A stretch of 33,955 nt of DNA from Pelagibacteraceae bacterium AG-390-A02 (GTDB taxonomy: Bacteria > Pseudomonadota > Alphaproteobacteria > Pelagibacterales > Pelagibacteraceae), in contig QCGU01000013.1 in NCBI GenBank assembly GCA_003278165.1, forward strand, positions 1-33,955, written 5' to 3'. Within the stretch, counting starts at the first letter, position 1; every line of letters starts with the position of its first letter. This document shows positions 24,261 to 33,343 of this stretch, piece after piece. The position numbers and the translations under genes were made by a program. Under the pieces are notes generated by a model. The model had not been told where the DNA came from and searched no databases. It saw nothing but the letters and a program-made list of their open reading frames with translations.

Positions 24261-24935
24261 ATGGAAGCAGATATAGCCGCAAAAGCAATTGACCTTGGCA
24301 CAAATACAGATTTTTCACTTTTAAGTTTATTTTTAAAAGCAGATATAATTGTTAAATTAGTAATGATTAGCCTAATACTTTGTTCAGTTTATTCATGGGC
24401 GGTGATTATAGAAAAATATAGACTTTTTAAAAAAATAAATAAATCTTCTGAGGAATTTGAGGAAAAATTTTGGAACTCTAAATCTGCTGAGAATTTTTAT
24501 AATGGTCTACCAAGTAATTTAGAAGATCCAATGTCTTTGGTATTCCAAAATGCCATGGAAAACTTATTAAAGAAAAAATCCAAAACAAATTTGAGTGAGA
24601 GAATGTCAGCATTCCTTGAGGGAGGAATAGAAAAAGAAATGTCAAAAATTGAAAAGGGATTTACATTTTTAGCAACTGTTGGTTCAACTGCGCCATTTAT
24701 TGGATTATTTGGAACAGTTTGGGGCATTATGAATTCTTTTCAGTCAATTGCAATTTCAAGAAACACTAGTCTTGCAATAGTTGCACCTGGTATAGCTGAA
24801 GCATTATTTGCAACTGCATTAGGACTGTTAGCAGCAATTCCTGCTGTAGTTGCTTACAATAAATTTAACACAGACGCAAAAAAATATTCAGAAAAATTAG
24901 AAAATTTTTCAAAAAGATTTTTAACAATAATTTAA
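24261..24935 (+). CDS. tolQ: Tol-Pal system proton channel subunit TolQ
   Basis: 224 residues with three membrane helices: one near 28-50 (LVMISLILCSVYSWAVIIEKY) and a closely spaced pair near 135-190, with the conserved LATVGSTAPFIGLFGTVWGIM and GIAEALFATALGLLAAIPAV motifs. TolQ and TolR form the inner-membrane, proton-driven motor that energises Tol-Pal during cell constriction. The ATG at 24261 is preferred to the GTG six bases earlier. tolR follows after one base. The first gene of the tol cluster, 53 bases after the ruvC-like gene. Confidence 0.96.
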   Translation: MEADIAAKAIDLGTNTDFSLLSLFLKADIIVKLVMISLILCSVYSWAVIIEKYRLFKKINKSSEEFEEKFWNSKSAENFYNGLPSNLEDPMSLVFQNAMENLLKKKSKTNLSERMSAFLEGGIEKEMSKIEKGFTFLATVGSTAPFIGLFGTVWGIMNSFQSIAISRNTSLAIVAPGIAEALFATALGLLAAIPAVVAYNKFNTDAKKYSEKLENFSKRFLTII

Positions 24936-24936
24936 A

Positions 24937-25353
24937 ATGGCTTTTAAATTAAATCGCTCATCAAAGGAACCAATGAGTGAGATTAACGTTACTCCTTTTG
25001 TAGACGTGATGTTAGTACTATTAATTATATTCATGGTCACAGCACCCCTTTTAACAGTTGGTGTTCAAGTTGATCTACCCGAGAGTTCTGCAGATTCTTT
25101 GCCTGAGGAAACAGAGCCTTTAACACTTTCTATAAATGCAAAAGGTGAAATTTTTATCCAAGAGTCAAAAGTTGAGTATGACAATATAATCGCTAAAGTT
25201 TTAGCTGTTTCGAAAAATAGAACTGATACAAGAATTTATGTAAGAGGTGATAAAACTATTAACTATGGTAGGGTTTTAGAGATAATGGGTTTATTGTCAG
25301 GATCTGGTTTTACAAAAGTCGCGCTAATCTCTGAGCCTCTTAAACAAAGGTAG
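24937..25353 (+). CDS. tolR: Tol-Pal system subunit TolR (ExbD/TolR family)
   Basis: 138 residues. A single helix (about 20-40) contains Asp23 in INVTPFVDVMLVLLIIFMV, the same position as the proton-carrying Asp of E. coli TolR. A periplasmic domain follows, ending GFTKVALISEP. It works with TolQ as the stator of the motor. It lies one base after tolQ and 5 bases before tolA. Confidence 0.96.
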   Translation: MAFKLNRSSKEPMSEINVTPFVDVMLVLLIIFMVTAPLLTVGVQVDLPESSADSLPEETEPLTLSINAKGEIFIQESKVEYDNIIAKVLAVSKNRTDTRIYVRGDKTINYGRVLEIMGLLSGSGFTKVALISEPLKQR

Positions 25354-25358
25354 CACCA

Positions 25359-26222
25359 GTGAAGAGTAGTAGTATAGTTATATCCTCTGCTTTACACATA
25401 TCTTTGGTTATCCTTACAGCATTAAGTTTGCCTTTTCTCTCAAAAAAACCAATAGACCTTCCTCCTATAGTCTCGGTTGAATTAATTCAAATAACAGAAG
25501 AAACAAATATTCCTTTTGCGCCTAAAGCAAAAAAAATTATTGAAAAAGTAAAAGAAAAAGAAAAAAAACTTGTTTCTGAACAAGCACCACCCAAAAAAGT
25601 AAAAAAAACCAAAACTAAGACCGTTGTTTCTGAAAAAAAAAATAAAAAGATAGAAAAACAAAACCCCGAAGCAGTGCCATTACCAGAGAAAGAAGTTAAG
25701 AAAATAAAGACTAAAGAGGAAAAAAAACAAAACCCAGAAAAAGTTGATAATGAAGTAAAGCAAGTATCTGAGTTTGAAAAAAAAGATTTATTTGATCCTA
25801 ATAATATTGCTGCATTGATTGATAAATCAAAAGAAGAAACAGCAGAAATAGTAAAAACAAATAATGATGTTACTCAAGATCAAATAAGAAATATTGAAAA
25901 CTCTAAACTTTCTTTAAGTGAGGAAGATGCTTTAAAAGCCCAAATATTTGGTTGTTGGAGCATCCCTTTAGGTTTGCCATATGATGAAAATTTATTAGTT
26001 AGAATAAAATTAAAGCTTAAACCAGATGGTTCAGTAACCAAAACTGAGATTTTAGATCATGCTAGAATGAATAAACCTGGGCAAGGTTTTTATAAAGTCT
26101 TAGCAGAAAGCGCCTTAAGAGCAGTGAGATTATGTCAACCTTTAAGAGTTCCAGCTTCTGGTTATGAGAGGTGGAAGGAATTACAATTAAATTTTGATGC
26201 AAGAGAGATGTTAGGAGGTTAG
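25359..26222 (+). CDS. tolA: TolA-like protein with Lys/Glu-rich linker
   Basis: 287 residues from a GTG. An N-terminal membrane anchor (about 5-26) is followed by a proline, lysine and glutamate-rich linker (about 50-130), then a C-terminal globular domain (about 190-287) with IFGCWSIPLGLPYDENLLVRIKLKL and a conserved AESALRAVRLCQPLRVP segment typical of the TolA C-terminal domain. It would span the periplasm and link the TolQR motor to TolB and Pal. It is shorter than E. coli TolA (421 aa), with a compact linker, which is common in small genomes. Confidence 0.9.
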   Translation: MKSSSIVISSALHISLVILTALSLPFLSKKPIDLPPIVSVELIQITEETNIPFAPKAKKIIEKVKEKEKKLVSEQAPPKKVKKTKTKTVVSEKKNKKIEKQNPEAVPLPEKEVKKIKTKEEKKQNPEKVDNEVKQVSEFEKKDLFDPNNIAALIDKSKEETAEIVKTNNDVTQDQIRNIENSKLSLSEEDALKAQIFGCWSIPLGLPYDENLLVRIKLKLKPDGSVTKTEILDHARMNKPGQGFYKVLAESALRAVRLCQPLRVPASGYERWKELQLNFDAREMLGG

Positions 26223-26234
26223 TATAAAGATTTT

Positions 26235-27575
26235 ATGATTAAAAAATTCATAATTCTTATCTTTATTTTTATTCCGATAAAAGCTTTAGCTTTAATTGAA
26301 GTTGATATCACAAGGGGAAACTTAAACCCTCTTCCACTTGCTGTATCACCATTGTCTATAGATGAAACATCCAGGATGAATTTTGAACAGATCTTAGATA
26401 AAGATAACATAGGTTCTGAGATATCACTAATTGTTGAAAATAATTTAAGAACTTCAGGTTTATTTAATCCTTTAGATAAAAAAGCATTTTTACAAGCTCC
26501 AGATATAGCAAATTTAAAACCAAGATTTGAGGATTGGAATTTAATTAAAGCTCAAGCTCTTATTACAGGTAAAGTAAATTATATTAATGATAAGTTAAGA
26601 GTTGAGTTTAGACTTTGGGATGTGCTTGCTGCAAAAGAAATGATGGCTTTGGCATTTACAACTGTGCCAACAAATTGGAGAAGAGTTGGACATATTATAT
26701 CAGACAAAGTTTATGAAAGGTTAACAGGTGAAAAAGGATATTTCGACACTAGAATAATTTATGTAGCTGAGGAAGGACCTAAAACACAAAGAATAAAAAA
26801 ATTAGCAATTATGGATCAAGATGGTGCGAATAATAAATTTCTTACTTTGGGAAACGAGTTAGTTCTCACTCCACGATTTAACCCTGCAAGTCAAATGGTT
26901 ACCTATTTATCTTATTTTAAAAATATGCCACGAGTTTATCTTTTAGATATTGAAACAGGAACACAAGAAGTTGTTGGAGATTTTCCTGGAATGACATTCG
27001 CTCCTAGATTTTCACCTGATGGAAAAAAAATAATCATGAGCTTTGCAAAAGATGGTAAGTCGGATATTTATACAATGAATTTAGAAACCCGTTTGGTTGA
27101 AAGGATAACAAACCACCCTTCAATTGATACATCACCCTCATATTCACCAGATGGAAAATATATAACTTTTAATTCTGATAGAAGTGGTTACCAACAAATT
27201 TATGTCATGAAAAATGACGGGAGTGATGTAAAAAGAATTTCATTTGGGAATGGTTTGTATGGTACACCAGTTTGGTCTCCTAGAGGTGATTTAATTGCAT
27301 TTACGAAATTACATAAAGGAAAATTTTATATTGGAGTGATGCGAACAGATGGAACTGGTGAAAGATTATTAACAGAAAATTATTATCAAGAAGCCCCATC
27401 ATGGTCACCCAATGGAAGAGTTTTGATTTTTTATAGAGAAACAAAAACTAATTCTAAAGGTGAGGGTTTTTCTGCTAAATTGTGGTCTATTGATTTAACT
27501 GGTTATAATGAAAGATTGATCAAAACTGAGACAGACGCTTCAGACCCATCTTGGTCGTCTTTATTGAGTAATTAA
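26235..27575 (+). CDS. tolB: Tol-Pal system periplasmic protein TolB
   Basis: 446 residues with a signal peptide (1-19, cleavage after KALA), an N-terminal alpha/beta domain starting VDITRGN and including [11 protein letters not shown], and a six-bladed beta-propeller from about 175 with repeated [36 protein letters not shown] and [10 protein letters not shown] blades. TolB binds Pal and TolA in the periplasm. It starts 12 bases after tolA. Complete. Confidence 0.97.
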   Translation: MIKKFIILIFIFIPIKALALIEVDITRGNLNPLPLAVSPLSIDETSRMNFEQILDKDNIGSEISLIVENNLRTSGLFNPLDKKAFLQAPDIANLKPRFEDWNLIKAQALITGKVNYINDKLRVEFRLWDVLAAKEMMALAFTTVPTNWRRVGHIISDKVYERLTGEKGYFDTRIIYVAEEGPKTQRIKKLAIMDQDGANNKFLTLGNELVLTPRFNPASQMVTYLSYFKNMPRVYLLDIETGTQEVVGDFPGMTFAPRFSPDGKKIIMSFAKDGKSDIYTMNLETRLVERITNHPSIDTSPSYSPDGKYITFNSDRSGYQQIYVMKNDGSDVKRISFGNGLYGTPVWSPRGDLIAFTKLHKGKFYIGVMRTDGTGERLLTENYYQEAPSWSPNGRVLIFYRETKTNSKGEGFSAKLWSIDLTGYNERLIKTETDASDPSWSSLLSN

Positions 27576-27607
27576 TATCAATTTATCCTTGAATAAGATG
27601 AAATTTC

Positions 27608-27636
27608 TTGATTTTTTCGGTTGAAACATCTAATTA
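27608..27636 (+). promoter_or_regulatory. Candidate promoter upstream of pal
   Basis: TTGATT (27608-27613) and TAATTA (27631-27636) with a 17-base spacer lie in the 106-base gap between tolB and pal. The presence of a longer gap here than elsewhere in the cluster and a strong terminator after pal fit separate, higher expression of this abundant lipoprotein. Consensus match is modest. Confidence 0.3.
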
Positions 27637-27681
27637 GTTGTGAAAAAGATAGTATTTGAAAAAGCACCAAGGAGCAAATTA

Positions 27682-28245
27682 ATGAGATTAAACAAAATTT
27701 TAAAAAATACGTTAGTAGTTATTTCTGCTGGAATAATTTTAACAGCGTGTGCAACAAAAAAAGAGGTAGCTGTAGAGGCACCGAAAAAAGAAGAAACAAA
27801 AAAAGAAGAAACAAAAAAAAAAGAAGAAGAAGTAACTAAAATTGAAAAAATTGCAGGCCAAATGCAAGGTGATGTTTATGTTGGAACTGATAGCGTAAAA
27901 TATTTAGCAGATGGTGTTGCTGACAGAGTATTCTTTGCAACAAACGAATCTATATTAACAACAGCTTCGCGAGAAACTTTAAGAGCCCAAGCTGCTTGGT
28001 TAAGAGCAAATTCTAACATTACTGTAGTCTTAGAAGGTCACGCAGATGAAAGAGGAACAAGGGAATATAACTTAGCACTAGGTGAAAGAAGAGCTAATGC
28101 TGCAAAAGATTATTTAATGACTTACGGTGTTTCATCTGACAGAATTACAGTAATCAGTTATGGTAAAGAGAGACCAGTTGATTCAGGTTCAAATCCTTTA
28201 GCTTGGTCAAAAAATAGAAGATCAGTAACTGTTAAAGCAAATTAA
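27682..28245 (+). CDS. pal: Peptidoglycan-associated lipoprotein Pal
   Basis: 187 residues from the ATG at 27682, chosen because AAGGAG (27669-27674) lies 7 bases upstream and because it gives a proper lipoprotein signal with LTAC, Cys23. A GTG at 27640 would add 14 residues before the signal. After a Lys/Glu linker with a repeated KKEET (about 36-48) comes the OmpA-like peptidoglycan-binding domain: FFATNES, VVLEGHADERGTREYNLALGERRANAAKDYL and ISYGKERPV. It anchors the outer membrane to peptidoglycan and TolB. A strong terminator follows. Confidence 0.97.
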   Translation: MRLNKILKNTLVVISAGIILTACATKKEVAVEAPKKEETKKEETKKKEEEVTKIEKIAGQMQGDVYVGTDSVKYLADGVADRVFFATNESILTTASRETLRAQAAWLRANSNITVVLEGHADERGTREYNLALGERRANAAKDYLMTYGVSSDRITVISYGKERPVDSGSNPLAWSKNRRSVTVKAN

Positions 28246-28254
28246 AGAATTTTT

Positions 28255-28299
28255 TAAAAAAGACCCTAAAAGTTTTTGGATTTTTAGGGTCTTTTTTTT
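28255..28299 (+). terminator. Intrinsic terminator after pal
   Basis: AGACCCTAAAA (28261-28271) pairs perfectly with TTTTAGGGTCT (28282-28292) around a ten-base loop and is followed by a T-run to 28299. An A-run precedes the stem, so the structure could also work from the other strand. It is the only convincing intrinsic terminator in the window. Confidence 0.9.
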
Positions 28300-28326
28300 G
28301 CCTTTATATAATCATATAAAAAACTA

Positions 28327-29331
28327 ATGAGATCACTCTTTAGATCAATTTTATTAAGTTTAATATTAATATTAAATTTTCTTTTTTCAGGGAACGCTTA
28401 TTCAGATAATCACAATATTTATGAAATCTTAGATTTAATAAAAAAAGACTTAAAAACTCTTGAAAGAGCTGTTTACTCAGGTTCAGTTGAAATTGAAAAT
28501 AATACAAATAAGCAATCAGTAGCAAATCTTGATAATAACTCCGAAGATGTCTTAACCAGGCATTTGCTAAAATTATCAGAGGTAGAAGAGCAGTTTAGAG
28601 AACTTACTAATAAGTTTGAGGAAATTAATTTTAAGCTTGATAAACTTTCAAATAGAGTATCCAAGCTACAGTCTGATAATCAGATAAGATTTCAAGACAT
28701 AGAAAATGATTTAAGTTCTGTTAATGTCATTGACAACAATCAACAATTGAGTTCTGCACCTAAAATTGAAAAGCAAATACTTCCTGGAAGCTCACAGCCA
28801 CAAGATTTAGGCACAATCTCTTATAAAGATATGGAAACTTCAGAGAAGAACCAGCAAATTCAATCAGTCGATACAACAGCCTCTATTGTTGAGGAAACTT
28901 TTCAATCAGAAGATAAAATTTTACCAATAGATTTAACTCCAAAAGAACAATACGAATTTGCTACAAGCTTTTTAAAAGTTGGAGATTATAGTACAGCTGA
29001 AAGAGCTTTTAGAGAATTTGTTTTATCCAATCCTGATGATGAATTAGCAGGCAGTGCTCAATTTTGGTATGCAGAAACATTTAGAATAAGACAGCTTTAT
29101 ACAGATGCTGCTGAAGCTTATCTTGAAGGTTATCAAAAATATCCAAAAGGAAAAAAAGCTCCAGATAATTTATTAAGACTAGGAGTATCAATGGTTCAAA
29201 TTGGTCAAAAAGATCAAGGATGTAAAATGATAAATGGTGTAAGTATACAATATCCTAATGCAGAAAAGTCAGTATTATTAAAAGCAGAATATGAGTCTAA
29301 AAAATTTGAATGCGTCAAGCAAGATTCATAA
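28327..29331 (+). CDS. cpoB: Cell division coordinator CpoB (YbgF, Tol-Pal associated)
   Basis: 334 residues with a signal peptide (about 1-25), a coiled-coil trimerisation segment (about 78-125, with EEQFRELTNKFEEINFKLDK), a poorly conserved linker and a C-terminal TPR domain (about 205-330) with YEFATSFLKVGDYSTAERAF, FWYAETFRIRQLYTDAAEAY and LGVSMVQIGQKDQG. In E. coli CpoB coordinates peptidoglycan synthesis with outer-membrane constriction. The tilS frame overlaps its 3' end by 41 bases. Confidence 0.92.
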   Translation: MRSLFRSILLSLILILNFLFSGNAYSDNHNIYEILDLIKKDLKTLERAVYSGSVEIENNTNKQSVANLDNNSEDVLTRHLLKLSEVEEQFRELTNKFEEINFKLDKLSNRVSKLQSDNQIRFQDIENDLSSVNVIDNNQQLSSAPKIEKQILPGSSQPQDLGTISYKDMETSEKNQQIQSVDTTASIVEETFQSEDKILPIDLTPKEQYEFATSFLKVGDYSTAERAFREFVLSNPDDELAGSAQFWYAETFRIRQLYTDAAEAYLEGYQKYPKGKKAPDNLLRLGVSMVQIGQKDQGCKMINGVSIQYPNAEKSVLLKAEYESKKFECVKQDS

Positions 29332-30313
29332 ACACCTTTTTACTAAGTTAAAAGATAAAAGAATTTACAAAATCTATAATAAATTTGAAAAAAATTTAAA
29401 TTTAAATAATAATTTTACAGTCGCTGTATCAGGAGGCGCTGATAGCCTTGCTTTAGCTTTTTTCTCAAAAATTTATTCAATTAAAAAATCTTTGAAAGTT
29501 AAATATTTTCTAGTTGATCATAAATTGAGAACCAATTCATCTGTGGAAGCTTTATTTGTAAAAAACCTTTTAAAGGATTTTTCTATTGATTTAGATATTT
29601 TAAGATGGAATGGGAAAAAGCCCAAAAGTAATATCCAATCTCTCGCAAGAAAAAAAAGATATAATATTTTGATCAATCAATCAAAAAAGCACGAAATTAA
29701 TCATATTTTATTCGGTCATCATGAAGATGATGTTTATGAAAATTTTTTTATAAGGCTTTTAAGAGGTAGTGGTTTAAAAGGTATCGTATCTTTAGACAAA
29801 AAAACTTCAATTAACAAAGTAAATATTTTAAGACCTTTAATACAAATTGAAAAAAAGGATTTAATCTACATTTCTAAAAAAGTATTTAATAAATATGTAG
29901 AGGATCCATCAAATAAAAATGAAATTTTTACAAGAGTAAGAATAAGAAATTTGATTAAAAATCTTGAGAATGAAGGTTTAGATAAAAATAAATTTAAATT
30001 ATCAATTCAGAATTTAAAAAGTGTTGACCAATCAATACAGTTCTTTTGTAAAAAAAACTTGAGGGAAAATTCGATTATTTATGAGAATAAAATTGTTTTG
30101 AACGAAGAATTTTTTAATTTTCCACAAGAAGTTTTGTTCAGGTCATTTTCACAGATTTTACAGTTAGTCGGAAAAAAATACTTTCCACCTAGGGGTAAAA
30201 AAATTGTCAATATTTTAGAAAATCTAGAGAATAAAATTACTTTTAAAACTACACTTGGAAATTGTGTTATAAAAAAAATTAACAGAACTGTGATAGTGTA
30301 TAAAGAGCGTTAA
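29291..30313 (+). CDS. tilS: tRNA(Ile)-lysidine synthase TilS
   Basis: 340 residues. The N-type ATP pyrophosphatase loop VAVSGGADSLALA (Ser47-Ser52) is followed by YFLVDHKLRTNS, NILFGHHEDDVYENFFIRLLRGSG and RPL, the complete set of TilS motifs. It changes C34 of tRNA-Ile to lysidine, so AUA is read as Ile, which is essential in an AT-rich genome using many ATA codons. The start at 29291 overlaps cpoB by 41 bases and is the first usable ATG before the P-loop. The C-terminal region is shorter than in E. coli (432 aa). Confidence 0.94.
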   Translation: MSLKNLNASSKIHKHLFTKLKDKRIYKIYNKFEKNLNLNNNFTVAVSGGADSLALAFFSKIYSIKKSLKVKYFLVDHKLRTNSSVEALFVKNLLKDFSIDLDILRWNGKKPKSNIQSLARKKRYNILINQSKKHEINHILFGHHEDDVYENFFIRLLRGSGLKGIVSLDKKTSINKVNILRPLIQIEKKDLIYISKKVFNKYVEDPSNKNEIFTRVRIRNLIKNLENEGLDKNKFKLSIQNLKSVDQSIQFFCKKNLRENSIIYENKIVLNEEFFNFPQEVLFRSFSQILQLVGKKYFPPRGKKIVNILENLENKITFKTTLGNCVIKKINRTVIVYKER

Positions 30314-30376
30314 TATCGTGAAATTTGCAGTTATTTTGTCACTTGTTTAATTTACAATAATTCTTATCTTATAAGC

Positions 30377-32284
30377 ATGAATTTAAAAAATCTCGCTATG
30401 TGGGGAATAATAGTTTTCTTAACTATTGGTCTTTATAATATGTTTAAAAATCCTCAATCAAACATCAGAGGAGGAAATCAAATAATATTTTCAGATTTTT
30501 TAACTTCAGTTGAAAATGGGGAAATTTTAAAGGTAGAGATACAAGGAAACAATATCAAAGGTGTTTACTCAAATGGAAACTCCTTTTCTACTTATGCCCC
30601 AAATGATCCTAACTTAATAGAAAAATTATCAGATAAGGGTGTGAGCATTTCTGCAGCTCCATTAGAAGAAAAAATGCCTTCATTATTCGGTGTATTACTT
30701 TCTTGGTTCCCTATGCTTTTATTAATCGCCGTATGGATCTTTTTCATGCGACAGATGCAAGGTGGAAAAGGTGGAGCGATGGGATTTGGTAAGTCTAAAG
30801 CTAAAATGATGAATGAACTTAAAGGCAAAGTGACATTCAATGATGTTGCTGGTGTAGAAGAGGCAAAAGAAGAAGTAGAAGAAATTGTGGAATTTTTAAA
30901 AGATCCTAAAAAATTTAGTAGACTTGGTGGAAAGATACCAAGAGGCGCTTTGCTTGTAGGTCCTCCAGGGACAGGAAAAACTTTATTAGCAAGAGCTATT
31001 GCAGGCGAAGCAGGAGTTCCTTTCTTTACTATCTCAGGTTCAGATTTTGTTGAAATGTTTGTTGGTGTCGGTGCATCAAGAGTAAGAGATATGTTTGAAC
31101 AAGGTAAAAAAAATTCTCCATGTATTATATTTATTGATGAAATAGATGCTGTGGGAAGAAGTAGAGGTGCAGGTTTAGGTGGAGGTAATGATGAAAGAGA
31201 ACAAACTTTAAACCAATTATTAGTAGAGATGGATGGTTTTGATACTAATGAAGGAGTAATCATAATTGCAGCAACAAATAGACCTGATGTTCTTGATCCA
31301 GCGCTATTGAGACCAGGGAGATTTGACAGACAAGTAGTTGTTTCAAATCCAGATATTATTGGAAGAGAAAAAATTTTAAAAGTTCATGTGAAAAAAATTA
31401 AAATGGCACCAGACGTTAATTTAAGAACTATAGCAAGAGGAACTCCTGGTTTCTCTGGAGCTGACTTAGCAAACTTAGTAAATGAAGCTGCATTATTAGC
31501 GGCTAGAAAGAACAAAAGAATTGTAACTTTATTAGAATTTGAGGAAGCAAAAGATAAAGTAATGATGGGCGCTGAAAGAAGATCAATGGTTATGACTGAA
31601 GATGAAAAAAAACTTACTGCTTATCACGAAGGTGGTCACGCTTTAGTTTCATTTAATATGCCAAGCTATGATCCAATTCACAAAGCTACAATTATTCCAA
31701 GAGGAAGGGCGCTTGGAATGGTTATGAATTTACCAGAAAGAGACAAACATGGATATTCAATCAAATATCTAAAAGCAAGACTGGCAGTCTGTTTTGGAGG
31801 AAGAGTTGCGGAAGAATTAATTTTCGGAAAAGATAATATATCTACAGGAGCAGGTGGAGGAAGTGGTTCAGATATAAATCAAGCTACTCAACTTGCAAGA
31901 GCGATGGTAACTAAATATGGTATGAGTGAGGAGATGGGTCCAGTTGAATATGGGGAAAATCAAGAAGAAGTTTTCTTGGGTAGATCAGTTACTCAAACTC
32001 AATCAGTTTCAGAGGAAATTGCTCAAAAAATTGATAAAGAAATTAGAAAACTTGTAGACGAAGGGTATAATCAGGCAAAGAAAATTTTGACTGAGAAGAT
32101 TGATGATTTACATAAAATTGCTAAGGCATTAATAACTTACGAAACTTTAACAGGTGAGGAGATTGAAAATATAATTAATAAAAACTTATATCCAAAAGAT
32201 AAAATTTTAGAAAATCAAGACTCAAAAGATGATCATGACTCAGCTTTAGGAGCTATGGGTCTAAAACCAAAAATTGTTCATTAA
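30377..32284 (+). CDS. ftsH: ATP-dependent zinc metalloprotease FtsH
   Basis: 635 residues, normal length. Two N-terminal membrane helices (about 5-22 and 108-125) flank a periplasmic domain. The AAA module has Walker A GPPGTGKT (195-202), Walker [10 protein letters not shown] (250-258) and the second region of homology [20 protein letters not shown]. The zinc site is HEGGH (417-421) plus a later Asp in [14 protein letters not shown] differs from the usual HEAGH only in a non-ligand residue. It degrades membrane and regulatory proteins (such as LpxC in other bacteria). It lies after tilS, as in many proteobacteria. Confidence 0.98.
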   Translation: MNLKNLAMWGIIVFLTIGLYNMFKNPQSNIRGGNQIIFSDFLTSVENGEILKVEIQGNNIKGVYSNGNSFSTYAPNDPNLIEKLSDKGVSISAAPLEEKMPSLFGVLLSWFPMLLLIAVWIFFMRQMQGGKGGAMGFGKSKAKMMNELKGKVTFNDVAGVEEAKEEVEEIVEFLKDPKKFSRLGGKIPRGALLVGPPGTGKTLLARAIAGEAGVPFFTISGSDFVEMFVGVGASRVRDMFEQGKKNSPCIIFIDEIDAVGRSRGAGLGGGNDEREQTLNQLLVEMDGFDTNEGVIIIAATNRPDVLDPALLRPGRFDRQVVVSNPDIIGREKILKVHVKKIKMAPDVNLRTIARGTPGFSGADLANLVNEAALLAARKNKRIVTLLEFEEAKDKVMMGAERRSMVMTEDEKKLTAYHEGGHALVSFNMPSYDPIHKATIIPRGRALGMVMNLPERDKHGYSIKYLKARLAVCFGGRVAEELIFGKDNISTGAGGGSGSDINQATQLARAMVTKYGMSEEMGPVEYGENQEEVFLGRSVTQTQSVSEEIAQKIDKEIRKLVDEGYNQAKKILTEKIDDLHKIAKALITYETLTGEEIENIINKNLYPKDKILENQDSKDDHDSALGAMGLKPKIVH

Positions 32285-32290
32285 TTTATA

Positions 32291-33343
32291 ATGCAAAGAT
32301 ATTACACAAGAGTGTGTAATTTCTATTATGGTAATCAGTCAAAAATTCTAGTTAGTAAAAAAAAAACTATACCATTACATCAAATCAAAGAAATATCTTT
32401 TGATCATGTTGAAATAATAACAAGACAATCGAAGAAAAAAATTTCTATAAATCAAATCAAATATTTACCAAATGATTTAAAGAGAAAAGTTTATTTAGAT
32501 TTAAAAAAAATTAAAACTAAAAAAAAAAATTTTTCTAATTTAGAATTTAAAAAAGTTCCAAATATATTAGGTGTCTTAAATATTACTCCTGATAGTTTTT
32601 CAGATGGAGGCAAATTCAATACAAAGAAAAGAGGAATAAGTCATGCTATTAAACTATATAATGATGGTGCAGATTTAATAGATGTTGGAGGGGAGTCTAC
32701 AAGGCCAGGCTCAAAGGAAGTAAACGAAGAAGATGAATGGAAAAGAATTAATCAGATTTTAAAATCTATTGTAAAAAAAATTCCAATTTCTTTGGATACT
32801 AGAAAATCTGAAATAATGAAAAATGGAATTAAATTAGGAGTAAAACTAATTAATGATGTTTCAGGTTTAAGTTTTGATCCAGAAACAATAAGTATATTAA
32901 AAAAATACAAAATTCCATTTGTCATTCAGCATACGCTTGGAACACCAGAAAATATGCAAAAAAATCCAAAATATAAGAATGAGCTATTGGATATTTATGA
33001 TTTTTTTGAGGAAAAAATTAAACTTCTAAGATCTAAAGGGATTAAACATAATAATATAATTTTAGATCCTGGAATTGGATTTGGAAAAAAACTGAAACAT
33101 AATATGAATTTAATTAGGAGCGTTTCTATCTTCCATTCATTAGGATTTCCTATACTTGTAGGAAACTCTAGAAAAAAATTTATTAAAGATATTTCAAAAA
33201 AAAATGATAGCTTTACAAGAATTGGAGGAACAATATCGTCATCATTATATTTGATGACACAAGGAGTTCAGATTTTAAGAATTCATGATGTTAATGAAGT
33301 TATGCAAGCAATTAAAGTTTTTAAAGAGATAATAAATAAATAA
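32291..33343 (+). CDS. folP: Dihydropteroate synthase with N-terminal extension
   Basis: 350 residues. The TIM-barrel synthase starts near 90 with ILGVLNITPDSFSDGG (residues 92-107), then LIDVGGESTRPGS, PISLDTRKSE, LINDVSGL, IILDPGIGFGK, ILVGNSRKKF and RIHDV, all catalytic or pterin-binding motifs. It joins 7,8-dihydropterin pyrophosphate with p-aminobenzoate. The first ~88 residues form an extra domain (MQRYYTRVCNFYYG...) not in the E. coli enzyme (282 aa). Similar-length extensions exist in other alphaproteobacterial FolP proteins, and their role is unknown. The stop overlaps the glmM start by one base. Confidence 0.96.
   Translation: MQRYYTRVCNFYYGNQSKILVSKKKTIPLHQIKEISFDHVEIITRQSKKKISINQIKYLPNDLKRKVYLDLKKIKTKKKNFSNLEFKKVPNILGVLNITPDSFSDGGKFNTKKRGISHAIKLYNDGADLIDVGGESTRPGSKEVNEEDEWKRINQILKSIVKKIPISLDTRKSEIMKNGIKLGVKLINDVSGLSFDPETISILKKYKIPFVIQHTLGTPENMQKNPKYKNELLDIYDFFEEKIKLLRSKGIKHNNIILDPGIGFGKKLKHNMNLIRSVSIFHSLGFPILVGNSRKKFIKDISKKNDSFTRIGGTISSSLYLMTQGVQILRIHDVNEVMQAIKVFKEIINK

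Noticed and set aside
27784-27825. Short direct repeat encoding KKEET units in pal
   Set aside because: A low-complexity Lys/Glu linker after the lipoprotein signal, typical of Pal/TolA-like linkers; not a mobile or regulatory repeat.
30336-30358. TTGTCA and TACAAT upstream of ftsH as a promoter
   Set aside because: The spacer is only 11 bases, too short for sigma-70, and no better-spaced pair was found.
30592-31263. Long open frame on the minus strand inside ftsH (223 codons)
   Set aside because: It lies wholly antisense to an unmistakable ftsH, has no recognisable motif, and its Pro/Ser/Leu-rich translation is what the reverse complement of an AT-rich AAA gene yields.
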